From Chinchilla lanigera (taxonomy: Eukaryota > Chordata > Mammalia > Rodentia > Chinchillidae), in contig NW_004955429.1 in NCBI RefSeq assembly GCF_000276665.1, forward strand, positions 4,982,033-5,046,032: a stretch of DNA of 64,000 bases, given 5' to 3'. The position numbers were made by a program, and so were the translations under genes. This document shows, one piece after another, positions 45,523 to 58,880 of the stretch (position 1 is the stretch's first letter; each line of letters starts with the position of its first letter). The notes below the pieces were generated by a model. It was given only the letters and a program-made list of their open reading frames with translations, was not told the origin of the DNA and ran no database searches.

Positions 45523-48074
45523 CCTACAAACATACACACATATGTGTGCAGGAGAATGTATTGTTGCTGCCTCTCAGGGGCAGGTCATCTGCAGGCCCAT
45601 TCGTTTACTTTGAACCTTTCATTCTGTAGAAACTGTGACAGGTCTTATGATGCATCCTCATGGAGAACCTGCCTGAGAGCACTAGACCCATGTCACCTTG
45701 CCAAGTTCTCCAGCCATGCTCAGTTGAAGCAGTTGTACTTGGGATAAATGTATTTCCCTTCCACTCAAAAAATAGCCTTCACCTGTCTGCACCAAAATTC
45801 ATGCATCTGTTTAAATAAAGCTGGCTCCCCTACAGGGTCAGTGTTTTAAAGCTCTGGAAGGACATCACACGGTTCGGTCTTCTTCCTTCCCACTCACCGC
45901 AAGTTTTCCAAGATGCTTTGTCATTCAGTGAGTACCAAGCCCTCAGGACATGGTAAAGTCAGACCATAGGGTCTTTGGTCATTGTGCTTGGGATATTTTC
46001 ATTTTAAACCAAGAAATGAGTAGTAAGTTGACACAGGGGCATTTGCTTGGTTATGTAGCTCTAAACCTGTCCCTCTCAGAACTTTTATAAAAGCAGAAGA
46101 TTGAAGTAAGTAGCAGAGATTTTATTTACTTTTTCTTAATCTTTACCTTAATCTGAAAAATCTACCTGCCTTGACTCTCAAAATGCATGAATGATTAGGA
46201 TAAACTGTGTGAAGGTAAATAAGAAATGAATGATAAAGAGACCAGAAGAAAAGAAATTGGGCTTTGATCTTCCCAGTACTGAAAACACAAGAAGGAGATG
46301 CTATGCTACTTTATCATTAGTTTGACTCTACTGATAAGAAAGATTTCATTGGATCACAAAGATGCTGTTTGAATCGTGAGTGACCTCAGAGCAAAGGCCA
46401 GCTACCACAGAACAAGCCCTGCCTCATCCTAGGAAACAGAACACACTTACAAATTTGATCCCAGCATGCTGCTTTAATCAGTCATAGACAATTTAGCTCC
46501 CATGGTCAATAGGCATCTTGCCCAGCTACTCCAGGTCTTAACGATTCCAGTGAAGATGATTTTCAGGCAATTGGGTTTGGATTCAGGAGGACTAAATTCT
46601 CAGGCTTTATCCCTGCTTGTGGCCCCTTTTGGTTAGTATCTCCCCAAAATGACCTAATCCCAGCATGATCGGCCACTCTGGACCTTGATACTGGCCTTTT
46701 TTTCTCCAAGACTCTTTGTGTCAGGCCTCCTGTGTGTGGAGTGACAACTCTGTCTGCCAGCTCCCTCTGGATTCTCTGAGTGTCTCAATCTCAGTGTCCA
46801 TATCTCTGGTGTTGGCCTGGTCATTGTGGGCCTACTGAGAAAAGGTGAGGCCAGAAAGTTTTTCTACTTCAAACGCAGCCACCACCATTTTTTTCAGCAT
46901 GGAAACACCTTACTGAACTTCGCTTAATGTTACCACGATTTCATTTTTCCTTGTACTTTTGTCCCTCTCTGCTTCCCCTCCCCAAATACACCTATTTAAT
47001 TTTATGAGTGGATACTTCTAGAACACATCCTTACTTTCCTTGAAATCTTTATTCTATTGATGTTATTCCTTAGCGAGGAGATATTATGATGTTTAGACTA
47101 TGGGGTTTGAGTAAATCAGCTAATTCTTCCTGTGAACTCTCCTCCTAGCTTTCGTACCCCTGGTCTGGCTCTTAGAATCTGACTTTGTAGCCTCTTACAC
47201 AGCTCTGGCTTAGGATGAAGTTTGGCTGCCTCTGCAAAGGAGGGGCCTGCTGATGCACTGCTCCTAGGGAGTGGTTCCAGGTTACGGCCTGCAGTAACCC
47301 TGACTTGGCTGCTCTTCACACAGGCCCTAGAGCATCCTATAAACAGTTATGTCCATTCATCTAAAGCTTCTGCCTCTCATCAGGATCTGACAGCAGTTGC
47401 TACCCACTCATGATGGGGTCTTTGGTCCATAGCTGGGGTCTGGCACTCAAAATGTCCTCTGTCTCCTGGTTCAGTCAAGTCTACCTCAGGGCTTTTCCAT
47501 ACCTCTCTGAGTCTATTCCATTTTCCAAATCCCAAAGATACCAGCTGACTCTGCTTTTTTGGTGGAGCACAAAATCTCCACACTCACTAGTTCCTTTATG
47601 TAGCTAACCTAAATTCCACCTATACACTTCAGAAAACTTCCTCTCATTCTGTATGTGAAAATTGGGATAATTTATAAGGAACCATGTCTCTTATTTCTTC
47701 AAGGTCCATGGAAAGAACACCACATAATGCAGCACCTGTGCACTGCCTACCTGGGGTTTTCTGTATGACCCTGTGACATGAGCCCATCCTGGCCACCTTC
47801 ACAGACAGCCACACCTTGCCTCAGTCATTTCACACAAGCCCGAGTGACCGGTCCCTGCTCAGGGCTCCAGTAACTTGCTGCTGCAGTATGGAGTGGAATT
47901 CCTTATCTGCTTCCCAACTTGCAGGATATCCACTGAGTGAGAAATTGTAGGTGACATTTCACACTAATTGTAAAGACATCAGGTATTGTAAGACAATACA
48001 GATACCCTCCCCTTCTGCCAGGATAAAAATGCTATAGGTTGTGGCAGGGTCTCGGCTCTTCCCCAGATAGTTAT
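45523..48074. other. No gene seen in 2.5 kb
   Basis: Mixed-composition unique-looking DNA. Open frames around 47116-47607 exist on both strands without domains. Confidence 0.4.
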
Positions 48075-48325
48075 AATCATTAACAACAACTACTGACCTG
48101 AATTATATGTTTACTATATACTCAGCACTGTCCTAAGTCATTTATCCCTGTCAATAATCCTAAGAGGTAGATACTAGTATAAGGTCCATTCATAGTTGAG
48201 GAAACTAAGGCCTTCAAAAGCCTGGAAACTCAGCCAAGAATCCACAGATCATACATCCTGGAGCTGGGGTTTGAACTCAGTCATTCTAGCCCCCAAATCT
48301 CCATTCTTCGTGCTAAGTCAAAAAG
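48075..48325 (-). mobile_element. MIR SINE, antisense
   Basis: tactatatactcagcactgt, gtcaataatcctaagaggta, cattcatagttgaggaaact, gagctggggtttgaactcag: nearly full-length antisense MIR. Confidence 0.88.
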
Positions 48326-48944
48326 TCTGGCTGTGATCCACATTGCACACTGAGTGTAAACATTCAGTGGCTATTTAGTCACAGTGGTGACCTGGGCAAA
48401 GTGCCTGTCCCCTCTGGGATGTTGTCCTCCAGACCTCAAAAGGCGCTGCACTCTGGAGCTGCAAGCGCCCCCAGATCGGATGCGTAGTGAGTTCAGTGTC
48501 ATGGGAATCCAGCTGCTGCAATCTGGAAGAACAACATCCTGTGCTGAGAAGCAGATGGGGCAGCAGCAGTGTGGAGGGTAAGCGGAGCGGCTTCCTGCGT
48601 GGAGCCAACAAACCCAGGGAAAGGTCAGCATGCGACAGTGGCAGCCACGGTCTCCTGGGGACCAGGGCTGAGCAGCCGTGTCTTCCAAATGTCTGGACCT
48701 CTTCTTTTCCTGCCTCTGTTCCTACTGTCTGATCAGGTGGCAAGAGAAGCACCTTGGCAAGATCTGTCTCACTTCTGTGCTCACCCTATCTCAACTTATT
48801 ATGAAACCTCAGAGAATTTATTTATAATCTTAGGGCCAAATCCCCTTTGAGCAAGGTGCTATAGCTTCTGCCCTGTCCGTATCTTAGGATTGCTAAAACA
48901 GTGAATAGGAAAACACTTTGATGATTGTACACTAACACTTGGAT
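48326..48944. other. GC-richer segment open on both strands, no gene assigned
   Basis: 48371-48752 is open in two minus-strand frames (105 and 125 codons) and in three plus-strand frames. Simultaneous openness reflects GC-rich, TA-poor composition. A GGG|GTAAGC donor-like site lies near 48580 on the plus strand. No domain recognised. Confidence 0.4.
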
Positions 48945-49143
48945 TAAATGTTATTTATTTATTTAGTGGTACTGGGGAGAAGTCCTTGGCACTAAGCTAA
49001 TCTACTGCTGTTTTTTATTTTTCATTTTGAGACAGGGTCTCACCGAGTTGCTAAATTACCCAGACCGGGCTCCAATTTGCCATCTTTCTGCCTTGGGTTC
49101 CCAGAGTGCTGGGATTACAGGTGTGTACCACCATACCTGGCTA
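48945..49143 (-). mobile_element. B4-like composite SINE (tRNA part plus B1), antisense
   Basis: The antisense tRNA part (tggtactggggagaagtcct, agctaatctactgct) joins an antisense B1 (ttgagacagggtctcaccga, gctgggattacaggtgtgta, ccatacctggcta). Confidence 0.82.
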
Positions 49144-49251
49144 AATAGAGGTTATAATTTAATGATTATAAAGTACCAACTTCCTATTTGGGCCTGGATT
49201 ATTATTTGTTTTTCCATTTTGTTTGTCTAAAGATCAGCTTACTATCTTAAT

Positions 49252-49490
49252 AAAATGGTCAATAAGCTTTTCTGTAAAGGGCCAATTAATATTTTCAGCT
49301 TTCACTATGGTCTCTGTTTAACTATTCAGCTTTACCATTGGAGTATGAAAACAGCCATAGACAAAATGTGAATGAATGAGCAAGACTGTGTTCCAATAAA
49401 ACTTTATTAACAAAAACACAGGGCTGGACAGATTCATCTGTCTTTTGTTGCATACCATCCCCTATAGCAGCCAGTTAAAACAATTTGTGA
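49252..49490 (+). mobile_element. hAT-Charlie-type MITE
   Basis: gcttttctgtaaagggccaa, atggtctctgtttaactatt, agccatagacaaaatgtgaa, ttccaataaaactttattaa is the familiar non-autonomous hAT text of placental mammals. Confidence 0.82.
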
Positions 49491-50599
49491 ATGATAACGT
49501 CATCCTGACACTGGTCTCCTTGACCAATATGGATTCCTTGTTTCACTTTTTGTCTGGATGGCTGAATTCTTTGCTCTGGTTTCAAATTAAAGAGTGAATA
49601 ATTTCTCAAATTTACCTCATCCTGATATTCAGATATGATATCACATTCAGCCACTTAAGACTCATGGTGGTTTCTGCAAAGAGCCAATACTGATTCTAAC
49701 CTAATTACAAAATATACTGGCGATGAGGGTATGCCTACCTCTTTGCCTACGTGGCTTATATCGTGATTTGACATTTATACTAATAGTTAATTTACTATGT
49801 TAAAAAGTATAGGGAGGCAATAGTTCAAAACATGGATAGCTGAATCTCAGGTCTGAGCTTATCTTATAAAATTTTTCATGACTCCTAGATTTAAGACAAA
49901 GGCTTGTAACTTCAGATTCCTCAATTTCCTAGTTAAATGCTGCAGAAAGAGTTCTTGATTTTACCACCCTTATTTCTAAGAATCCTTTAAAAAGCATTTA
50001 TAATGACTTCAATAAAAGTTGCTTCATACCATGATGTCACCCATCTGTGCTTCTATATTGTAAGGTTCTTAAAATGATTTAAGGCATGCTTCATTATGTT
50101 ATAAAGTTGTCAGTGCCAGGAGGAGTTTTTTTTGGTTTTCATTGCAAAACACTCCCATACATAGAAGGCTGAATAACTTATCTGAACCAACAAGTAAAGA
50201 TGGAAGTGGTTTGAAAAGTTGTACAAAAATGTGTTAGACAGCCAGGTTGTGATGGAGGCTGGAATTCTGTAGTCACAGACAGTTTTCCAAGTGCCATTTT
50301 AAGAATTATCTTGGCTCTAAGTGAAAGTTAACATTCTATAATTCAGAGTGGAATTCTAAAGATGAGCTGTTTCTTATTAGACTCATCTCCAGTGATATTC
50401 TTGAAAGTATAATATAAAATATAACCACCTGAAAACATTGGATAATTTAAATTATTCTTATTACTTATTAGTAATAATTCTATATGCAAATAAAGTGTTA
50501 AATATAGTACTTGTGATTCTACTTAATGAATATGAGCATTAACTCATTCTAAAATGCAAATATGGCAATAGTGATTGAAACCTCCCTTTTTGGGAGGTC
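49491..50599. other. No gene seen
   Basis: AT-rich unique-looking sequence. Confidence 0.4.
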
Positions 50600-50888
50600 T
50601 TGTGGAGGGGAAATACTCAATACTCACAGTTTAAAGGAGTTTATTTGGCTCAAGGTGTCAGTGAATTTAGTCCATGGTTGGTTGACTCCAAGGTAGAAAG
50701 GATATGGCAAAAGAGCATAAGGAAGGACAGTTGCTTACTCCATGACAGCCAGGAAGTAGAGGGAAAAGGAACAGCCAAATACACTTTCCAGGTCATGCCC
50801 CTATTGATCTGTCCCCTCTGACTAAACCCCATTTCCAAGCCCATGAGGCTTTGTGGGGGCCATTTTAGAGTTAACCCATAATAGCAAC
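50600..50888 (-). mobile_element. MaLR-type LTR fragment, antisense
   Basis: tttaaaggagtttatttggc, gtccatggttggttgactcc, catgacagccaggaagtaga, ttccaggtcatgcccctatt, then gagttaacccataatag: antisense MaLR lacking its extreme end. Confidence 0.75.
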
Positions 50889-51539
50889 ACTACGGTGAAT
50901 ATTTGGTAAATGGGCAAACTTACTAATTTTTCACTTTAACTTTGAAAGGTTGTGGGGGTTCAAGTGCATAATTTTAGATTATCTTGCTTCTTTTTTATTA
51001 TAAAGCACGCAACATATTGAATATTCTAGGTTAATAAGATCCAGATCTTAAAAAAGAAAAAAAGAAAGAAGAGGTTATTTGTAACTTTCAGGCACTTGTG
51101 GCATATGGGCTGACATTTAGTTCAACACACACCTGCTACTTTTCTGAGAAATCTATAGTAATCTTTCCTACTTTCCTTAAGTTTTAAAATGCTCTAGTTT
51201 AATGGTGGCACAATGTGTGATAAATCATGAGGTGAAAGAAAAAAACTGAATAAAACTAAGAATGTGCTAAGCTTCTGAGGAAATTCCCTATGTTTAATTA
51301 ACTTTTGATGAAGCAGAGTAAAGAGAAAGTACATCCATTAACCATTGTGAAAATCATGTGATCTTTCAACAAAGTAAGAGCAAACTTTTAAAAAATGTGT
51401 TTGAAGCTTGCAGTCTCCCTTTTTCCCCATTTCAAAGCACATACATTTTATACATTAAGTACAACCTCCCACAAAGAGTGGGATTAGCAAAGGGCCCTTT
51501 TCTTGGAAAATGAGATTGCATAGCTTTAAATTTACTCAA
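50889..51539. other. No gene seen
   Basis: AT-rich unique-looking sequence with an AAAG run at 51050-51070. Confidence 0.4.
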
Positions 51540-52312
51540 GGCCCATAGGCATGTGAAAAGGGGCTCAACATCACCAGTTATTAAGGAACTACAACTCAAA
51601 ATCAATGAGATATCATTTCCCCCTCACTTGGAGAGATACCATGAAAAACACACACACAAAAAAAAAAAACAACAGAAAATACCAAGTGTTGGCAAGGATG
51701 TGGAAAGCCAGAGCTCCATGGGCTGTTGGTGGGGATATGAAATGGTGCAATTACTATGAAAAAATAGTACAATGGCTCCTCAAAGAATTAGACATAAAAT
51801 TTTCATATGTGCGTCAATTCCATTTTTGAGTTCATACACCAAAGAAATGAGAGCAGATATTTTAACACCTATTTTCATAGTAACAATATTAACAACATCC
51901 AAAGTGAAGATGTATCTATCCCACCTGTCTATAGACAAATAAATAAAGTGTGTCCTTCATACCCAATGGAATATTATTCAGCCTTTAAAAAGAGTTAAAT
52001 TCTGATACATGCTACAACATAGATTAACTGTGAGGGCATCATGTTAAGTAACCCAGTCACGAGATAAATTTTCATGTATATAAGATAATTAGAGCAATCA
52101 AATTCACAGAGGAAGAAAGTGGAATGGTAGCTGATGGGGGATGGGAGAATCAAATGAGGAGTTGAGAGTTTAAATTAAGGAGGATGAAAAAGTTCTGGAG
52201 ATGGAGGTGGTGATGGTTGTACAATGTGCAGTGCTTCATGCCTTAGAAATGTACTTTTAAAAAATGATTAAAATGGTATATTTTATACTGTGTAGATTTT
52301 ATCAAAATAGTA
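51540..52312 (+). mobile_element. Old L1 (L1M type) 3' end, sense
   Basis: aaaaggggctcaacatcacc, caatgagatatcatttcccc, ccaatggaatattattcagc, agaggaagaaagtggaatgg, gcttcatgccttagaaatgt: ORF2 C-terminus and 3' UTR of an ancient L1; an A-run interrupts it near 51655. Confidence 0.85.
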
Positions 52313-52712
52313 ATTATTTAGATTTGTACGTCATTGCTACATTAACTTCTCATGAAATCTAGGGCTAAACATGGGCCCACCTTCCCTCTGTCCAGCTGTT
52401 AGAAAAAGCCACATCTGCATGCAAGCTCTGTTCCACAAGGCAGTGTTAAGAAAATGGCCAGGCACTCTATTTTGAGAGATGTGCCTCTTTCTGAGGCGCC
52501 CTCAGAGCTGCCACACAGATGCTGTATGTTCCCTTACCTTCTCACCCTGCCACACTGCAACACAAAAGACGATGTGAAACGGAGGAGTTTGGTTGATGTT
52601 GCACAAGAACTTGGTTTCTCTCTCTCCCCTACTTTAGCAAAGACAAATATACACTACCATCCTAGTAGCCGCGGGCAAGCTGGACATCAGATGGAACCAT
52701 AAGGACTTTTTA
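52313..52712. other. No gene seen
   Basis: An 82-codon plus-strand frame (52454-52702) has no domain or splice support. Confidence 0.4.
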
Positions 52713-52800
52713 GGGGGTGGTTGGAGAACTAGTGATTAAATCCAGGGCCCTGCACATGCTGAGCATATGCTTAGCCACTGAACAACACCCCTACCCCTAG
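52713..52800 (-). mobile_element. tRNA-derived SINE, antisense
   Basis: tgattaaatccagggccctg, gcttagccactgaacaacac, ccctacccctag: antisense tRNA-type head. Confidence 0.72.
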
Positions 52801-54417
52801 AAATACCTTTAAGCTTGTCTCCTCGCCCCTTGCTTCCATAGCCCTGCCCTTGCATTCTTCCTGGAGACTTCTTTCTTAAGAGATATAGTAAATCCTATTC
52901 AGAGTAAGGAAGAGACCTCTCAGCATCTCAGAATCCTTGCCAGCAAATCTACAGGCCCCAGTTTTCCCCAATTTACCTTGAATTATATTTGAGATCTTAA
53001 ACTTGAATGTTTCATTTTTCCTACAGAAGGAATAAAAGATCCACTAAATGCCCCAAACTTGTTTGTATGAAGAAAGATCAGCCCACACCAGTCCCTGAAT
53101 ACCCTTCAGAGTAAATGAAAGGAAGAACAAATCCAATGATTTCAAGAAATGTTACAAACTTCCTACCTCTGCAGACTTATGTTTACGAACAAGGCAATGC
53201 ACATATTTATGTAAAGGAATAGAATAGCATATATCATCAAGAGAGGGTTTGTATTCCCACTTTAGACATTTCTAATTGACTAAATGAGGTCAGGCTCTTC
53301 CAAACTTGTATCTCCAATCTAAGGTAGAATGATTTAGATGATTACACATTTTCCTCCCTTAAACAGATTCATAGACAAAATACTTTTCCTCTATGTCCAA
53401 CTAGGACAACTGTGAAATAGAAATTTATTTTCCATTATATTTTAAGTCATTTCATAGCCCTTGGCTGCCTTTACTTCTTTCTGCTTTCTGGACATCTCTT
53501 TTTATGACCTTGGGAGACCCCACATTCTAACTCACCGGAAGCCTGCTTGCTAGAAAGAATCTTCATGAGATATTTATAACTTACAGTATTTTTTAGGTGA
53601 AAGCAAAAAGTTTATTTCTTTGTGTTAAATTTTCAGATATCAAATAGAACATTTCTGGCAGCACAAAACTATTGACATACCACAAATACTAATAATGCAG
53701 ATTTTTGGGTACTACTTAGAGAATTAAAGACATTTTTTGAAGTGCAGAAAGCATAAGCAAGCTGTATGTTAGGATGTAAAGATGAAAATAATACAAATGA
53801 CATAAATTGTGTTCATGTTCTATGCTGAGCTTTAGAAATAATATATTAATTTTTTGGAGGATTTGAAGCCCTCTAAATGACCCTCATGTGACAGTATTCT
53901 TGGATTTAGTTTTAAGGGTTCTCTTAATTTCCTTCAAAGTTTTACAAGTGTGTGTTTTAGTTTTGCTTTTTAACAAAATTTATACCAATGTCATCCAGTG
54001 ACAGTAAGTTATATTTCTTCTTCTGTGACATGCTTTTAGGCTCAGCATTATGTTTTTTAAGATTCATATATGTATGTAACTGACATACTGTAATTCATTC
54101 ATTTCTACTTTGTATATTTGGGGCATGAATATATTATGTGAATATATTACAATGAATGAATATATTCCATTCTATGGCTGAGGAACATTTGGTTCATTTT
54201 ATGTGTAAGAAAAGGGGCTGTGCTCATTTTTTTCACATGGATCACAGTCTTACCACTCCATAAATAAGCTTTCCCACAGAAAGGCCGAAAATGTTAGCCT
54301 TGTCATTTATTAGCTTCCATCTTTGTCCAAATCTTTTCTGGGTTCTCGAATATATTTTGCTCATCTATTTCTCTGTGCCTGAATTGTGCTGTGTTGTCTT
54401 AATGATTGCAGATAAAT
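52801..54417. other. No gene seen
   Basis: AT-rich. 54060-54260 contains antisense L1-like phrases, too diverged to bound. Confidence 0.4.
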
Positions 54418-54655
54418 AACAATAAAAATACAGCTAATATGAGTTGACATTTATGACACATCAGCCTCTGTTGCAAGCACTTTTCACATGTTAACTACTT
54501 GCTCCACATCTTACCATATAAAATAAGCACTATTATTAGTTGGATGGGGAACCTGAGCTGACTGGGGCTCAGACTGTAATAGGTTGTAAGTAGCTAGACA
54601 GTAATAGAAAGTGAGACAGTCTATCCACAGGGATTTGCGCTTACTGTAAACCATA
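54418..54655 (-). mobile_element. MIR SINE, antisense
   Basis: gagttgacatttatgacaca, catgttaactacttgctcca, agcactattattagttggat, then ggggctcagactgtaatagg: antisense MIR. Confidence 0.75.
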
Positions 54656-56442
54656 ACCTCTTGGTGGGAAATGAATCTTATTTAGGAGTGTGTTGAGTTA
54701 CTCTTGTTTTTACATGCAAATTTCGCAGTTTGTTAAGTTTCATGTGAACTAAAACTATTACAATTGTATTTTGATATTTCATGAAATAAATGTAGACTAT
54801 CGAACTTTCCTATCCATCCAAGTGGCATTTTTCTTCTATTTTGGTCTTACATAAAGTGTTTTTCTGTTTTATAATATCCTACAAATGGAACATCTCTTGT
54901 TAGACATATTCCTAGGTATCTTATTTTATTTCTGCTACAGGAAATGGCATAATTTTAAGGCTGCATTTTCTTTCTGTTGCTTTAGGAGAAAACATTATTG
55001 ACTTTAAATAGTTCCTGACTTGCTTCTGGCAATGGTGGAGTGGAAAGGACCAGATGTACCCTTCCTCTTTAAATACCCAGGGAAACAGACAAATACTTAA
55101 AATTGTGGTTTTTAGACACCATACAATCCACAGCCACACCGTAGTTGCTGAAATTGTAAAAGCAAATGTGGTGAAATCCAATGACATTTTCAGGGAAACT
55201 GCCTGAGGGAATTTCCAAGTCACAGAGAAGACAGAAGAGACCCAAACAGAGCTCAGCAGCCACCCGGAGTTGAGGGACAGAGTTCACAGTTCAGAGGGGC
55301 AAAGGTGTAACATGTAGGGCAAAATGTCAGCTGGAGGCACTGCACAAAGATGTAACAGTATATGGCGAATTTTCTCAGAAAACAGCGTTAAATTAGAAAT
55401 CAATTAACACTAAGATATTTGAAAGAATTGCCAAATATTTGAAGGTGAAACAACAAAGAGGTAAATAATCCATAGGCAAAGGAGAAACAAAACTTTTAAA
55501 TACTCTGAACTGAATGAAATGAATATGTTATATAAAATTGAAGTGATATTGCTAAAACATGCTTAAAAGGAAAATGATTATTATATGATATTATTTAGGC
55601 TTACATTGTATTTATGTCAGAAGATACTAAAGTCTTAAATCAGTGATACAAGATTCTTCCTTGAAAAAAAATTAAATCTAAAATGAACATAAAATAAGAA
55701 GTAACAAGCAGAAATCAGTGAAGTAGATAAGAAAAGAAAGCAACGGAGAAAATCAGTGCAACCAAGTTTGTTCCGTGAAAGAATCAAAATGTGTCAGACT
55801 CAAGACAGCCTGATTGTGAAGGAAGGACAATCACAGGTGACCAGTACCGGGATCAAGAGAAGCCAGCACCCCAAGAAGGAACTATTCTGAATAGCTCTTT
55901 ATTAATAAATTAAACAACTAGGACGAAATACAAAATATTGTCATAAAGACAGAAATACCAGAGCTCACATAAGAAGGTGTAGGTCATATTCCTTATCTAT
56001 AAATTGAATTAGTCAATTAAAAACCTTATCAAAAATGAAAACTCCAGCCTAAGATGGCTTCGTCAGTGAATTTCACTAAACATTTAAGTCATAACCCAAA
56101 TCCTACCCACATTCTTCCAGAAAAGAGAAGCAGAGGAAACATTTTCAAATTCATTCTATGAAGTCAGAATTACCATTAAAAAAACAGAAAGCCTGTCACT
56201 TGCAACAAGGTGGAGGACATCTTGTTAAGTAAAATAAGCCAGGCACAGAAGCACAAATATTGTGTGGCCTCATTCATCTGCAAAGCTAGCTCACAGAAGC
56301 AGAAAGTAGAATAGCAGTCATAAATGAGTAGGAGGGGTAGAAGGAGGCTAGATAGTTAATACCAAACTACAGTTAGATAAGAGAAATACATTCCTGTGTT
56401 CTAGAGGGGACTGTGCAATACAACCATTTATTCTATATTCTT

Positions 56443-56599
56443 TTTTTTTTTTTTTCTTTTTGAGACAGGGTCAAATGTGTAGTTCAGACTGCCTTTGAAT
56501 TCCCTATGTAGGCCAGGTTGGCCTCAAACTTGTGCTGATTCTCCTGCCTCAGCCTCCTGAGTGCTGGGACTACAGCTATGTACCACCATGCCCAATATA
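56443..56599 (-). mobile_element. B1 SINE, antisense
   Basis: T-run, ttgagacagggtcaaatgtg, ggccaggttggcctcaaact, ctcctgcctcagcctcctga, gctgggactacagctatgta: antisense B1 with the internal duplication. Confidence 0.93.
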
Positions 56600-57382
56600 G
56601 TATATATTCTTTATAAAGAACTAGAAGACAGGAGTTTGAAGCTTACCAACACACAAAAAAAGAGAAATGTTTAAGGGAATCCAAATGATAATTATATTGT
56701 TTTGATAATTATACATTGTGTACATGTATGAAAATTTTACCGGGCACTCGGTAAATATGTATAATTATAATTTTAAAAATAGAAAAATATCATTGTCTAA
56801 ATAGTATTAGAATAAAACATTTGATCCAATACAACTTGTATTCATAATAAAAATTCTCAGCAAACTAGTCATAAAATGGAACTTCTTCACTCTAATAGAA
56901 AGCATTGATTAAAAAAAAACAACCAAGCTTGCATCTTGATGGCAAAAGACTAACTGCTTTCAATCTTGGAAAAATAAAAGATAGCTTGTTCTTAATATTT
57001 CTATTCACTATTCAGAACTGTACTGATAGTTTCAGTCAATATAATCATTTTAAAAAGAAAAAGAGAAGAAATTAAATGTATTATTAGAAAGGAAAAGGTA
57101 AAATTGTACTTATTCATAAATGACATGGTTGTCCGTGTAGAAAAAACTATAAGAATCTACAATAAAGCAACTAGAACTAATTACTAATAAGGAATTATAA
57201 ATTCACAGGAGGTGAGGTAAATATATGAAATTAATTGTATTTCTATATTTTATCAAAGAATAACTGAAAATTGAAACCCCAAATTATCATTCATAATAGT
57301 ATTTAAGAATGTGAAACACTTAGAATTAAATTTAGCAAAAGGTTTACAAGTCTTGTACACCAGAAACTTCAAAACTCTGCCT

Positions 57383-57600
57383 AGGCAACCAGGACCAGTG
57401 GCACAAGCTTGTAATCCCACCTCTCTGGGAGGCTGAGGCAGAAGAATGGCAAGTTTGAGTTCTGTGTGAGGAATTTAACAATTCAGTCAGATAATTCAAT
57501 TCAATCTCTCAAGACCAAAAGGTAAAAATAGAGCTACAGATGTGTATTGGTTGAAGGATTTAGGTTCATTTCCTAGTACTGGCGTGCAGGGTGTGTGTGT
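57383..57600 (+). mobile_element. B1/tRNA composite SINE, diverged, sense
   Basis: B1 left part (gtggcacaagcttgtaatcc, ggaggctgaggcagaagaat), a 50-bp middle, then a tRNA-like tail piece (gaaggatttaggttcatttc, ctagtactgg) and a short TG run. Confidence 0.65.
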
Positions 57601-57769
57601 GTGTGAGAATGTAAATACATAGTTATATGATTAGCTATTGTTTTGCTTTTAATTATGCCCCAGATTCACGTGACTAGTCATTGTAATCTTAATTATAATG
57701 CTAGCCAGTTTGTAGAGATTCCAAAATCTATATCAAAATGAAAAAAAATTGAATAGTCAAAGAAGTTTT

Positions 57770-58012
57770 GAAAAAGAGCAGCACAGAAACAGTTAAGGAT
57801 TACTTATTTGATCAATCTTGCATGTCTCTATTTGTTTTCCTGAGAAACCACTTTGAAGATATCAATACCTAATACAACAACCATGGTTAATTTCCTACCA
57901 CTTTGTCTGTAACTCTGTATTGTTTGTATTGTTCTTATGTTAGTTTGTAAATGGATGGCTACTTGTTAATATGTTTTCCTTCTTTTATTTTTAAAAGAAA
58001 TTAAAAAAAGAA
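57770..58012 (+). mobile_element. 5'-truncated rodent L1 tail, sense
   Basis: Terminal block of the same L1 family as 23.0 and 39.8 kb (gatcaatcttgcatgtctct, gaagatatcaatacctaata, ttaatttcctaccactttgt), with an A-rich tail near 58000. Confidence 0.8.
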
Positions 58013-58082
58013 GAGGACCTATTCCCCATAATTTAAAGTTTCAATGTACAGTATAGCTATACTCATCAAGGAAGATGTTTGA

Positions 58083-58250
58083 GAGTTGGACATAGTGGTG
58101 AATGCCTATAATACCTACACTCTGAAAGGTTGAGGGAGGAGGATCATGAGTTTGAATCCAGGCAGGACAACTTAGTGAGCCCCTATCTTCAAAAGAAGAG
58201 CTAGGGAATCTATCTCAGTGGGAAGGGTTCAATCTGTAGGGCTATAAGAA
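58083..58250 (+). mobile_element. B1/tRNA composite SINE, diverged, sense
   Basis: gtggtgaatgcctataatac, aggatcatgagtttgaatcc, gagcccctatcttcaaaaga, then tRNA-like agggaatctatctcagtggg. Confidence 0.7.
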
Positions 58251-58658
58251 AAGAGAAAAGGAAAGAACAGAAATAAAGTGTTCTTGGAATAAAAGTAGAC
58301 ATACAAATCAAAGGACACTCTACTACAGAAACACAGCATGCATGAACAACTGACTTTAGGAGAAGATATTAAGGGAATTTAATCAGCAAAGAATAGTTTT
58401 TTACATAAATCACAATAGTGTAATTGAGCATTCATGGGCCAAACATCAAACCTTAATCCTTACCTTACACTGAACAAATATATATTCAAAATGGATTATA
58501 GACCTAAATGTCAATCTGAAAGCTAAAACTTGAAGGAGAAAATACTGTGTTAAACTAAGATTTCTAAGGGAATATAAAATGTGAACCATAAAAGAAGAAA
58601 TTGTTAAATTACACTTGATTAAAACTAAAATCTTTCATTTTTCAAAAATCACACTGAT

Positions 58659-58880
58659 GGCCTGGTGTGGTGGCACACACCGGTAATCGCAGCACTTGGG
58701 AGGCTGAGGTAGGAGGGTAGTCGTGAGTTCAAGACCAGCCTAAACTATATAGAAAGACCCTGTCTCAATGAAACAGAACAAAACACAAAGTCACACTTAA
58801 GGGGCTGAGGTGTGACTCAATAATAGAATATTTGCCTACCATACAGCAGGGCCCTGAGTTCGATCCCTAGTACCATATAA
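58659..58880 (+). mobile_element. B1 plus tRNA-type SINE, sense, in tandem
   Basis: B1: ggcctggtgtggtggcacac, gaggctgaggtaggagggta, aagaccctgtctcaatgaaa. A spacer follows, then aaggggctgaggtgtgactc, gagttcgatccctagtacca. The pair may be one B4-like composite or two adjacent insertions. Confidence 0.82.

Noticed and set aside
48375..48752. 125-codon minus-strand frame
   Set aside because: Five frames are open over the same GC-richer patch, which is a compositional effect rather than coding evidence.
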